In this document: positions 1 through 5,388 of the stretch, piece after piece | Position numbering within the stretch: position 1 is the stretch's first letter | How the letters are laid out: each line of letters begins with the position of its first letter | DNA from: Desulfobulbaceae bacterium | GTDB lineage: Bacteria > Desulfobacterota > Desulfobulbia > Desulfobulbales > Desulfurivibrionaceae | Assembly: GCA_003557565.1 (NCBI GenBank) | Contig: PWOG01000086.1 | Span: forward strand, 1 to 5,645 | DNA length: 5,645 nucleotides | Direction of reading: 5' to 3' | Made by a program: the position numbers and the translations under genes | The notes under the pieces: generated by a model | What the model was told of the DNA's origin: nothing | Database searches by the model: none | Seen by the model: only the letters and a program-made list of their open reading frames with translations

Positions 1-307
1 CAACGAGGCCGAAGAGATCTACAACCGCGAGGTGCCCCGGGCCCGGGGTGATGCCCGCCGGATGGTGGAAGAGGCCCACGGTTACAAGGTCGAACGGGTC
101 AACGAGGCCCAGGGTCAGACCTCCCGTTTTACCGCCCTGATGGAAGAGTACGAGCAGTCACCGGAGGTTACCCGGCAGCGACTGTATCTGGAAACCATGG
201 AAAAGGTGCTGCCCCAGGTCGAAGAGGTGGTGGTTATCGACCGGGAGCAGAAATCCTTGCTGCCCCTGCTCAATCTCGGGGCCGGCGGCATCAGGACCGG
301 CAACTGA
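1..307 (+). CDS. hflK: HflK, C-terminal part (FtsH protease modulator subunit)
   Basis: This is the 3' end of a gene entering from the left edge; the reading frame starts at base 2 and stops with TGA at 305-307, leaving about 101 residues. The visible part runs NEAEEIYNREVPRARGDARR, then an EEAHGYKVERVNEAQG coiled-coil stretch, then TRQRLYLETMEKVLPQVEEVVVID. These match the end of the SPFH/prohibitin-domain family member HflK, including the characteristic RLYxETMEKVL motif before the C-terminal tail. In known systems HflK pairs with HflC in a large inner-membrane assembly, facing the periplasm, that encloses FtsH and limits its access to membrane substrates. The N-terminal membrane anchor and most of the SPFH domain lie outside the window. 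The tail ends in a Gly-rich GAGGIRTGN. The next gene, hflC, follows after 49 bases, so the two are almost certainly co-transcribed. Assignment to HflK rather than another SPFH protein rests on both the C-terminal motif and the hflC neighbour. Confidence 0.93.
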   Translation, partial: NEAEEIYNREVPRARGDARRMVEEAHGYKVERVNEAQGQTSRFTALMEEYEQSPEVTRQRLYLETMEKVLPQVEEVVVIDREQKSLLPLLNLGAGGIRTGN

Positions 308-346
308 GAGCCAAGGAATCAAGAATTATTTAGGTTAAGCAAAAGC

Positions 347-351
347 GGAGG
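347..351 (+). promoter_or_regulatory. Shine-Dalgarno site for hflC
   Basis: GGAGG sits five bases before a GTG codon. It decides the start of hflC, because no ATG in frame gives a complete membrane anchor with a ribosome site. Confidence 0.75.
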
Positions 352-356
352 CTTTC

Positions 357-1289
357 GTGAAAAATATTGTTCGTATCATTCTCATAGCTGTTATCGTCGT
401 TGTGGGCCTGGTGGTGGCCAACGGGGTTTATGTCCTGCCCGAGGATCGCCAGGCCGTAGTCACCCAGTTCGGCCGCCCGGTGGGTGAGCCGGTGCAAGAG
501 GCCGGTTTGCAGTTCAAGCTCCCCTTCATCCAGGACGTGACCTACTTTGACAAACGGATTCTGACCTGGGACGGCGACCCCAACCAGATCCCTACCCGGG
601 ACAAGACCTTTGTCCATATCGACGCCACCGCCCGCTGGCGGATTGAAGATCCCCTGCGCTTCCTGCAGTCGGTGCACAACGAGACCCGGGCCCTGAACAC
701 CCTGGATGCCATCATCGACGGTACCGTCCGCGACTTTGTCAACCAGAACAACCTGGTGGAGTTTATCCGCAGTTCTGACTGGGAGCCCCATACCACCAGG
801 ATCAGCATGCTGGAGCCCGGAGAGATCGAATACGTCGCCCTGGGCCGGGACGTGATCACCAATATGATCCACGAGCGGGCCGCCGAGGTGGTTCAGCAGT
901 ACGGCATCGAACTGGTGGATGTCATGCTCCGCCGGGTCAACTATATTGACTCCGTCCAGCGGCGGGTTTTCGACCGGATGATCTCCGAACGCAAGCGAAT
1001 CGCCGCCGATTTGCGCTCCCGTGGTGAAGGCAGCAAGTCCGAGATTCTGGGCAAGATGGAGCGCGATCTGATGGAGATCCGCTCCGGCGCTTCCCGGGAA
1101 GCCCAGACCCTTCGAGGCGAGGCCGATGCCGAAGCGGCCCAGATTTACGCCGATGCTTACGGTCGAGACCCGGAGTTTTACCGTTTTTACAAGACCATGG
1201 AAACCTATCAGGATACCCTGGGAGACAATACCCGGCTGGTGCTGACCACCGAGTCGCCGCTGTATCGTTACCTGGAGGTTATCCAGTAG
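357..1289 (+). CDS. hflC: HflC, FtsH protease modulator subunit
   Basis: Complete 310-residue SPFH-family protein, slightly shorter than E. coli HflC (334). Residues 4-26 form one hydrophobic N-terminal membrane anchor (IVRIILIAVIVVVGLVV). The SPFH domain follows (LPEDRQAVVTQFGRPVGEP, about 27-45; GLQFKLPFIQDV, about 50-61), then a helical region with YGIELVDVMLRRVNY at 182-196. The Ala/Glu/Arg-rich coiled coil at about 205-265 contains the family signature RGEADAEAAQIYADAYGRDPEFYRFYKTM. The C-terminus (ESPLYRYLEVIQ) is also typical. HflC and HflK form the membrane complex around FtsH and so control turnover of membrane and regulatory proteins. The start is GTG at 357, chosen because GGAGG lies five bases upstream and the membrane segment begins straight after it. 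It forms an operon with hflK. I see no clear terminator after the TAG stop; the next gene on this side, thiE, is convergent. Confidence 0.96.
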   Translation: MKNIVRIILIAVIVVVGLVVANGVYVLPEDRQAVVTQFGRPVGEPVQEAGLQFKLPFIQDVTYFDKRILTWDGDPNQIPTRDKTFVHIDATARWRIEDPLRFLQSVHNETRALNTLDAIIDGTVRDFVNQNNLVEFIRSSDWEPHTTRISMLEPGEIEYVALGRDVITNMIHERAAEVVQQYGIELVDVMLRRVNYIDSVQRRVFDRMISERKRIAADLRSRGEGSKSEILGKMERDLMEIRSGASREAQTLRGEADAEAAQIYADAYGRDPEFYRFYKTMETYQDTLGDNTRLVLTTESPLYRYLEVIQ

Positions 1290-1358
1290 GGTTAGCCATT
1301 CGGTAATAGATCACCGGGCTCATCACGGAATAAGGTAAGTGATCACGGAGGCAAACAC

Positions 1359-1470
1359 GGGGTAAAATGGTAAGCGGTCACTGGGTGCCGCAGGTTGCGG
1401 CAAGCCAGGCGGCGATGCGTCATCGGTACGTGGGCCAGCTCCCTCGCCGCTTTCGGCGGTGCCCCCGTGG
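1359..1470 (-). repeat. Degenerate copy (C) of the palindromic repeat found at 5019-5271
   Basis: This stretch in the hflC-thiE gap is a diverged, inverted copy of the element repeated further right. Aligned to the reverse complement of copy A, the core 1387-1450 matches at about 51 of 65 positions by hand count, with one single-base gap. Shared blocks are GCCGCAGGTTG (1387-1397), GTACGTG (1426-1432) and TCGCCGC (1444-1450). The left end also resembles the element terminus (GGGTAAAA against GGGTAAAC), with roughly nine extra bases before the core; the right end (GCGGTGC, then CCCGT) is only partly recognisable. Both side hairpins survive: CCGCA-GGT-TGCGG (1388-1400) and CGCCG-CTTT-CGGCG (1445-1458). 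The central stem and outer arms have decayed. The copy begins 13 bases past the thiE stop and has the same orientation relative to thiE as copy A has to the aminotransferase gene. Confidence 0.7.
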
Positions 1471-1482
1471 TTGTCGGCGGGA

Positions 1483-2151
1483 CTATCCAGCAGGGGTGTG
1501 ATGCTGCTGGAGCTTTTCCAGCCAATCTCTGGTTTCAGCGGCAATGTCTTCCGCCTGGGTCAGGGCGGTGACCACCGCCGGTCTGGTGGCCCCGGCGGCC
1601 AGTAAATCCGGGATGTGGTGTTTTTTGATCCCCCCCATGACGGTAAAGGGCAGGGGGGAGCGGCGGGAGAAACGGGCAATGGCCTCAAGCCCCAGAACCT
1701 CCCGGGCTTCCTCCTTGGTCGCGGTGGCAAACAGCGGGCCGATGTTGTAGTAGGAGGCGCCGCGCTGTTCGGCACTGGCGGCGTCTTCTTCCCGGTTGCA
1801 GGAAACCCCGATCAGCAGATCCGGAGCGAAGCGGCGCACGTCTTCGCAGGGAAGGTCGTCGTTGCCCAGGTGGACGCCGTCGGCGCCGCTGAGCAGGGCG
1901 ATATCCAGGCGGTCATTGACGATGAACAGCGCCCCGCATTCCCGGGTTTTTTCCCGGAACATCCGGGCCTTGCCCAGCAGGGTGCGGCTGTCGGCGTGCT
2001 TGTCCCGCAACTGGACGATCCTTGCTCCGGCCGCCAGCACGGCCTCCAGCCACTGCCGGTCACTGCGTCCCCGGGCCAGTTTTTCGCAGGAAACCGGATA
2101 GAGGCTGACTTCGGTGGTGAATTTCCGTACTAGTTCCTGATATACTCCCAT
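1483..2151 (-). CDS. thiE: Thiamine phosphate synthase
   Basis: A 222-residue TIM-barrel enzyme that joins HMP pyrophosphate to thiazole phosphate, giving thiamine phosphate in the cytoplasm. Motifs in order: IVQLRDK (45-51; Gln, Arg and Lys contact the pyrimidine and pyrophosphate), VND (78-80; metal/pyrophosphate site), DGVHLGNDD (91-99; second metal-binding Asp), GVS (115-117), YYNIGPLFATATKE (134-147; Thr/Thr/Lys phosphate contacts) and MGGI (172-175). Near the C-terminus the usual VVSAI phosphate loop reads VVTAL (193-197), a conservative change. The N-terminus carries a SLYPVSCEKLARGRSD stretch unlike the E. coli or Bacillus enzymes, so this is a divergent subfamily, but every catalytic block is present. 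The frame stays open 25 codons further upstream (to 2226), but that extension is an Arg-rich, low-complexity stretch; the ATG at 2151 has GGGAG eight bases before it and is preferred. No other thiamine genes are adjacent, and I see no TPP riboswitch (THI box) in the leader. Confidence 0.93.
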   Translation of the reverse strand: MGVYQELVRKFTTEVSLYPVSCEKLARGRSDRQWLEAVLAAGARIVQLRDKHADSRTLLGKARMFREKTRECGALFIVNDRLDIALLSGADGVHLGNDDLPCEDVRRFAPDLLIGVSCNREEDAASAEQRGASYYNIGPLFATATKEEAREVLGLEAIARFSRRSPLPFTVMGGIKKHHIPDLLAAGATRPAVVTALTQAEDIAAETRDWLEKLQQHHTPAG

Positions 2152-2159
2152 AAGGTCGG

Positions 2160-2165
2160 ACTCCC
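2160..2165 (-). promoter_or_regulatory. Shine-Dalgarno site for thiE
   Basis: On the minus strand this reads GGGAGT, ending eight bases before the ATG at 2151. It supports the 222-residue thiE start over the longer frame beginning at 2226. Confidence 0.65.
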
Positions 2166-2185
2166 GTGATGATAATTGCCGCCTG

Positions 2186-2206
2186 GGCCGCGGACGGCGG
2201 CCTTTT
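2186..2206 (+). terminator. GC-rich hairpin with T4 tail, possible terminator
   Basis: GGCCGC (2186-2191) and GCGGCC (2197-2202) form a perfect six-base-pair stem around a GGACG loop, followed by TTTT and a moderately T-rich stretch. Read on the plus strand it resembles an intrinsic terminator just upstream of the gltA promoter, where it could stop read-through from hflKC running antisense across thiE. An alternative stem, GCCGCC (2178-2183) with GGCGGC (2196-2201), overlaps it. On the minus strand it would be a hairpin in the thiE leader. The T tract is short, so the terminator call is weak. Confidence 0.3.
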
Positions 2207-2217
2207 CGGCTTTGTTC

Positions 2218-2246
2218 TTGAAACAAGGCCCCGGCGAGGTTAAAAT
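2218..2246 (+). promoter_or_regulatory. Sigma70-type promoter for gltA
   Basis: TTGAAA (2218-2223) and TAAAAT (2241-2246) are separated by 17 bases; each hexamer differs from consensus at one position. Transcription would begin near 2253, giving a leader of about 30 bases. A small dyad, TTGTT-N5-AACAA (2212-2226), overlaps the -35 element and could be an operator. A weaker minus-strand candidate for thiE, TTGTCG (2269-2264) with TATTTT (2247-2242) and a 16-base spacer, occupies the same AT-rich patch. Confidence 0.6.
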
Positions 2247-2282
2247 AACTGATTCTTTTAACTCGACAAAGGATTTTGCGTT

Positions 2283-3587
2283 ATGCCCCATAATTATTAT
2301 ACCGGCGAGATGGCCGAGATTAAAATTGATGGCAAGGTCCATGAGCTGCCCGTTATTGTCGGCACCGAGGGCGAAAAGGCCATCGACATCCGTTCCTTGC
2401 GGGCCAAGTCCGGCTATATAGCTTTTGACGGCGGCTATGCCAATACCGGCTCCTGTATCAGTAACATTACCTATCTCGACGGTGAAAGCGGGATTCTGAG
2501 CTATCGCGGCTATGACATTGCCGAACTGGCCGAGAACTGCAGTTTCGTTGAAGTGGCTTACCTGCTGGATCATGGCAGCCTGCCCACCCGGACCGAACTT
2601 AATGCCTTCAGCCAGATGCTCAACGATTTTGCCATGGTCCATGAGGACATGATCCGGTTTTTCGACAGTTATCCGGCCAAGAGTCCGCCCATGGCGATTC
2701 TTTCGTCCATGGTCAACTCGCTGTGCAGTTTCTACCCGGAAATGGCCAATAATCCACTGGAAAATATCGACAAGATGTCCGCCCGGCTGCTTTCCAAGGT
2801 GAGGACCATCGCCGCCTTTTCCTACAAGAAATCCATGGGGCATCCGGTGGTTTATCCCCGCCACGACCTGTCTTACTGCGCCAATTTCCTCAACATGATG
2901 TTCGACTCCCCGGTTCGGCCTTATGAGATCAACCACAAGGTGGTGGAGGCCCTGAACAAGCTGCTCATCCTTCATGCCGATCATGAACAGAACTGCTCCA
3001 CCTCCACGGTGCGGATGGTGGGCAGCGCCCGGGTCAACCTCTATGCCTCGGTCTCCGCCGGGATCAGCGCTCTGTGGGGACCACTGCACGGCGGGGCCAA
3101 CCAGGCGGTGATGGACATGCTGGCGAGCATCCATGAAAACGGCGGTGATTACCGTAAATACGTCGAACGCGCCAAGGATCCCAAGGACCCCTTCCGGCTG
3201 GCTGGTTTCGGGCACCGGGTTTACAAGACCTATGACCCCCGCTGCCGGATTATCAAGCAGGCCTGCGACGAGGTGCTGGCGGATCTCAAGTACTCCGATC
3301 CTCTGCTGGACCTGGCCAAGGATCTGGAAGAGGTGGCCCTGAAAGATGATTATTTCATCGAGCGCAACCTCTATCCCAACGTTGATTTTTATTCCGGCAT
3401 CATTTACCGGGCCATGGGCATTCCCACCAACATGTTCACGGTGATGTTCGCCCTGGGCCGCCTGCCCGGCTGGATCGCCCACTGGAAGGAGATGTGGGAT
3501 GATCCTGCCTGGCGCATCAGTCGCCCGCGCCAGATTTACGTGGGCCCCTTGAGCCGTCCCTTCGTTCCCATCGACCAGCGGGGTTGA
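2283..3587 (+). CDS. gltA: Citrate synthase (hexameric GltA type)
   Basis: A 434-residue enzyme condensing acetyl-CoA and oxaloacetate to citrate, the entry step of the TCA cycle; E. coli GltA has 427 residues. The N-terminal small beta domain (EIKIDGKVHELPVIVGTEGEKAIDI, 12-36) is typical of the Gram-negative hexameric form, which in characterised members is inhibited by NADH. The catalytic triad is visible as His269 in WGPLHGGAN, His311 in GFGHRVYK and Asp368 in NVDFYSG. Substrate-binding blocks are also present: HADHEQNCSTSTVRMVGS (231-248), YDPR (317-320), ALGRLPGW (390-397) and SRPRQIYVG (413-421). The start ATG at 2283 follows AAAGGA (2268-2273) with nine bases between; ATG 2310 (Met10) lacks a properly spaced site. 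Its own promoter lies at 2218-2246. No other TCA-cycle gene is adjacent. Nothing is missing or truncated. Confidence 0.97.
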   Translation: MPHNYYTGEMAEIKIDGKVHELPVIVGTEGEKAIDIRSLRAKSGYIAFDGGYANTGSCISNITYLDGESGILSYRGYDIAELAENCSFVEVAYLLDHGSLPTRTELNAFSQMLNDFAMVHEDMIRFFDSYPAKSPPMAILSSMVNSLCSFYPEMANNPLENIDKMSARLLSKVRTIAAFSYKKSMGHPVVYPRHDLSYCANFLNMMFDSPVRPYEINHKVVEALNKLLILHADHEQNCSTSTVRMVGSARVNLYASVSAGISALWGPLHGGANQAVMDMLASIHENGGDYRKYVERAKDPKDPFRLAGFGHRVYKTYDPRCRIIKQACDEVLADLKYSDPLLDLAKDLEEVALKDDYFIERNLYPNVDFYSGIIYRAMGIPTNMFTVMFALGRLPGWIAHWKEMWDDPAWRISRPRQIYVGPLSRPFVPIDQRG

Positions 3588-3645
3588 GGGCAGGGTGACC
3601 CCGGTGATTTAAAACCGCCGGGAAAGCGTTCATAAAAAGATACCC

Positions 3646-3675
3646 TTGACTGATGCCCCGGGAACATGGTTAAAA
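3646..3675 (+). promoter_or_regulatory. Weak candidate promoter for the aminotransferase gene
   Basis: TTGACT (3646-3651) is a good -35 hexamer, but the best -10 at a sensible distance is only TTAAAA (3670-3675, 18-base spacer). An alternative is an extended -10, TGC-CATAAT (3693-3701), which would leave a leader of about a dozen bases. The 132-base gap after gltA suggests a separate promoter, but read-through from gltA is equally possible because no convincing terminator is present. Confidence 0.3.
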
Positions 3676-3719
3676 AAGCTCTTGCCGGATGTTGCCATAA
3701 TTATATTAAGGAATAACAG

Positions 3720-5024
3720 ATGCGGACCGACATTGTACACATCGGCGCAGGCGAGCTGACCTACGAAATTCGCAATATCGTGGAGGTTGGTGAAAAACTG
3801 CAGAAGCTGGGGATGAAAACCTACTGGGAAAACATCGGCGACCCGGTGGCCAAGGGGGAAGAGATCCCCCTGTGGATGAAAAAGGTGGTGGCCGATTTTG
3901 TCATGGACAACGCCAGCTATGGTTACTGCCCCACCCGGGGTATACTGTCCACCCGCGAATTTCTCGCCGCCGAGGTCAACCGCCGGGGAGGGGTGAAAGT
4001 CGGCGCCGATGATATAATTTTTTTCAACGGCCTGGGTGATGCCATCAGTAAAGTCTACGGCCTGCTGCGGCGCACCGCCCGGGTGGTGGTGCCCACTCCC
4101 AGCTATACCACCCACTCTTCCGGGGAAGCGGCCCATGCCGGCGATCGTCCCGTCTCCTACCGGCTGGATCCTTACAACCACTGGTTCCCCGATCTCAACG
4201 ACCTGGAAAAAAGGATCAAGTACAACCCGGCGGTGGCGGCGATTCTGGTGATCAACCCGGACAACCCCACCGGAGCGGTCTACCCCGAGGAGATTCTGCG
4301 GGGAATCGTGGCCCTGGCCCGCAAATACGATCTCTTCATCATCTGTGACGAGGTTTACCAGCGGATCGTTTACAACGGTCAGAAAACCAGGCCCTTGTGT
4401 GAGCTCATCGGCGATGTGCCGGCCATCAACATGCGCGGCATCTCCAAGGAGATGCCCTGGCCGGGGTCGCGCTGCGGCTGGATCGAGGTGTACAACGCCG
4501 ATAATGATCCCATGTTCAAGAAGTATGTGGCCTCGATTTTGAACGCCAAGATGGTGGAGGTCTGCTCCACCACCCTGCCCCAGATGGCCCTGCCGGCCAT
4601 CGTCAGCCACCCCGAGTACAACGCCCACCTCGAGGAGAGGATCCGCCGCTATGAAAGGGCCTCCAATGTCGCCTATGATATCTTAAAAGAGGTGGACGGG
4701 CTGATCGTCAACCGGACCAACGGCGCCTTTTACATGAGCGTGGCCTTTGAACCGGGGGTGCTGAACCATCAACAGACCCTGCCCATTGACAACAGCGAGG
4801 TCCGCAGTCATGTGGAGAAGCTGGTGTCCCAACCCGGCACTTCGCCGGACAAACGTTTTGTGTACTATCTGCTGGGGGCCACCGGTATCTGCGTGGTGCC
4901 CCTGAGCTCTTTTGCCACCGACTATCAGGGTTTTCGCACCACTCTTTTAGAGCGCGACGAAGACCGGTTCCGGCGGATCTGTCTGACGCTGGCCGACTCC
5001 ATCCGCCAATACCTGCAGGGGTAA
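3720..5024 (+). CDS. PLP-dependent aminotransferase, class I/II, substrate unknown
   Basis: A 434-residue fold-type I pyridoxal-phosphate enzyme. Visible landmarks: YGYCPTRG (67-74, substrate loop), NGLGDAISKVY (103-113, phosphate-binding turn), PTPSYTTHS (125-133), NPDNPTG (179-185, with the Asn that contacts the PLP ring oxygen), CDEVY (209-213; Asp210 binds the pyridine nitrogen, Tyr213 the ring hydroxyl) and ISKEMPWPGSRCGW (241-254; Lys243 is the predicted Schiff-base lysine, Arg251 a phosphate contact). The likely carboxylate-binding Arg is Arg406 in GFRTTLLE. It is longer than the usual 390-400 residues, mainly through an insertion at about 345-385. The start ATG at 3720 follows TAAGGA (3707-3712) with seven bases between. 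The family transfers amino groups between amino acids and 2-oxo acids in the cytoplasm; which ones cannot be read from sequence. Placement behind citrate synthase hints at 2-oxoglutarate/glutamate chemistry, but that is inference. The last codon and stop lie inside repeat copy A. Confidence 0.9.
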   Translation: MRTDIVHIGAGELTYEIRNIVEVGEKLQKLGMKTYWENIGDPVAKGEEIPLWMKKVVADFVMDNASYGYCPTRGILSTREFLAAEVNRRGGVKVGADDIIFFNGLGDAISKVYGLLRRTARVVVPTPSYTTHSSGEAAHAGDRPVSYRLDPYNHWFPDLNDLEKRIKYNPAVAAILVINPDNPTGAVYPEEILRGIVALARKYDLFIICDEVYQRIVYNGQKTRPLCELIGDVPAINMRGISKEMPWPGSRCGWIEVYNADNDPMFKKYVASILNAKMVEVCSTTLPQMALPAIVSHPEYNAHLEERIRRYERASNVAYDILKEVDGLIVNRTNGAFYMSVAFEPGVLNHQQTLPIDNSEVRSHVEKLVSQPGTSPDKRFVYYLLGATGICVVPLSSFATDYQGFRTTLLERDEDRFRRICLTLADSIRQYLQG

Positions 5025-5134
5025 ACGGGCAGCAGCACCGCATCTTGCGGCGATCGGGCCGGCTCACGTACTGATGTACGCTTCGCCGGCCCGCTCACCA
5101 CAACCTGCGGCCCTGCTGCCCGTTTACCCGGTTG
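5019..5134 (+). repeat. Palindromic repeat, copy A (intact, cross-shaped fold)
   Basis: The ends are perfect 17-base inverted arms (5019-5035 and 5113-5129). Inside lie, symmetrically, a side hairpin CCGCA-TCT-TGCGG (5038-5050), a nine-base-pair inner stem CGGGCCGGC/GCCGGCCCG (5055-5063 and 5085-5093) capped by CGTAC-TGAT-GTACG (5067-5080), and a second side segment CCACA-ACC-TGCGG (5098-5110). Linkers are two bases to the outer stem and four bases to the inner stem on both sides. It could fold either as a long rod or as a cross with two side arms. GGTTG (5130-5134) belongs to the repeated unit because copy B shares it. It overlaps the last codon and stop of the aminotransferase gene. There is no coding potential and no obvious target-site duplication. 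A role as REP/MITE-like element, 3'-end stabiliser or terminator is possible. Confidence 0.85.
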
Positions 5135-5156
5135 TTGCGATTATCTCCTTGTCTGT

Positions 5157-5271
5157 GGTAACCGTTCAGCAGTACTGCCTGTTGCGGCGATCGGTCCGGC
5201 TCACGTACTGATGTACGCTTCGCCGGCCCGCTCACCACAACCTGCGGCCCTGCTGCCCGTTTACCCGGTTG
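5157..5271 (+). repeat. Palindromic repeat, copy B (tandem partner of A)
   Basis: A second copy exactly 137 bases to the right of copy A, in the same orientation, separated by an unrelated spacer of about 22 bases. Positions 5196-5271 are identical to 5059-5134 of copy A (76 of 76). The first 39 positions differ at eight places, so overall identity is about 107 of 115. Most of the differences break pairing: the outer arm has three mismatches against 5250-5265, and T5195 breaks the inner stem. The central CGTAC-TGAT-GTACG (5204-5217) is intact. This copy ends about 117 bases before the start of the ABC-transporter gene. Confidence 0.85.
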
Positions 5272-5377
5272 CCCAGGGGGCTCGTGATCAGGCTACGGTT
5301 GCCCGGGTGGTGGGGACATGGGTTTTTTTGGGGCGGGTTTTGGACGATACTGTCGGTTACGTTTGTGGCGATCAGCC

Positions 5378-5384
5378 AGGAGGG
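5378..5384 (+). promoter_or_regulatory. Shine-Dalgarno site deciding a TTG start
   Basis: AGGAGGG is the strongest ribosome-binding sequence in this part of the window. It lies four bases before TTG 5389, the only start codon suitably placed for the ABC ATPase frame. The in-frame GTG codons at 5365 and 5413 lack such a site. Confidence 0.65.
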
Positions 5385-5388
5385 TTAC

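Noticed and set aside
1301..1316. Small hairpin CGGT-N8-ACCG and palindrome GTGATCAC (1339-1346) after hflC
   Set aside because: The hairpin has four pairs and no T tract, and the eight-base palindrome is short enough to arise by chance, so neither supports a terminator or operator call.
2130..3482. Long open frame (450 codons) on the minus strand opposite gltA
   Set aside because: It lies antisense to a complete, motif-rich citrate synthase gene. Long antisense frames are common in GC-rich genes, and its product (rich in Gly, His and Val) shows no recognisable domain.
3600..3622. Possible terminator after gltA (CCCGG and CCGGG stem, or CGGT and ACCG stem)
   Set aside because: Stems are only four or five pairs with large loops, and no T tract follows.
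3630..4628. Long open frame (332 codons) on the minus strand opposite the aminotransferase gene
   Set aside because: It is a mirror of the codon bias of the real gene, with no recognisable domain or ribosome-binding site.
5019..5271. Integron attC-like sites, since imperfect palindromes follow a gene in the same orientation
   Set aside because: The ends read GGGTAAAC and GTTTACCC and lack the RYYYAAC/GTTRRRY core pattern. The 137-base spacing leaves no room for a cassette gene, and no integrase is visible.
5019..5271. CRISPR array
   Set aside because: There are only two copies, each over 110 bases and palindromic throughout, with one spacer-like gap of about 22 bases and no cas genes. This does not fit a CRISPR repeat-spacer pattern.
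5272..5388. T7 run at 5323-5329 as a terminator or promoter element before the ABC gene
   Set aside because: No stable hairpin precedes the T run, and the best -10 candidate (GATACT, 5346-5351) pairs only with the T run as a -35, which is too weak to call.
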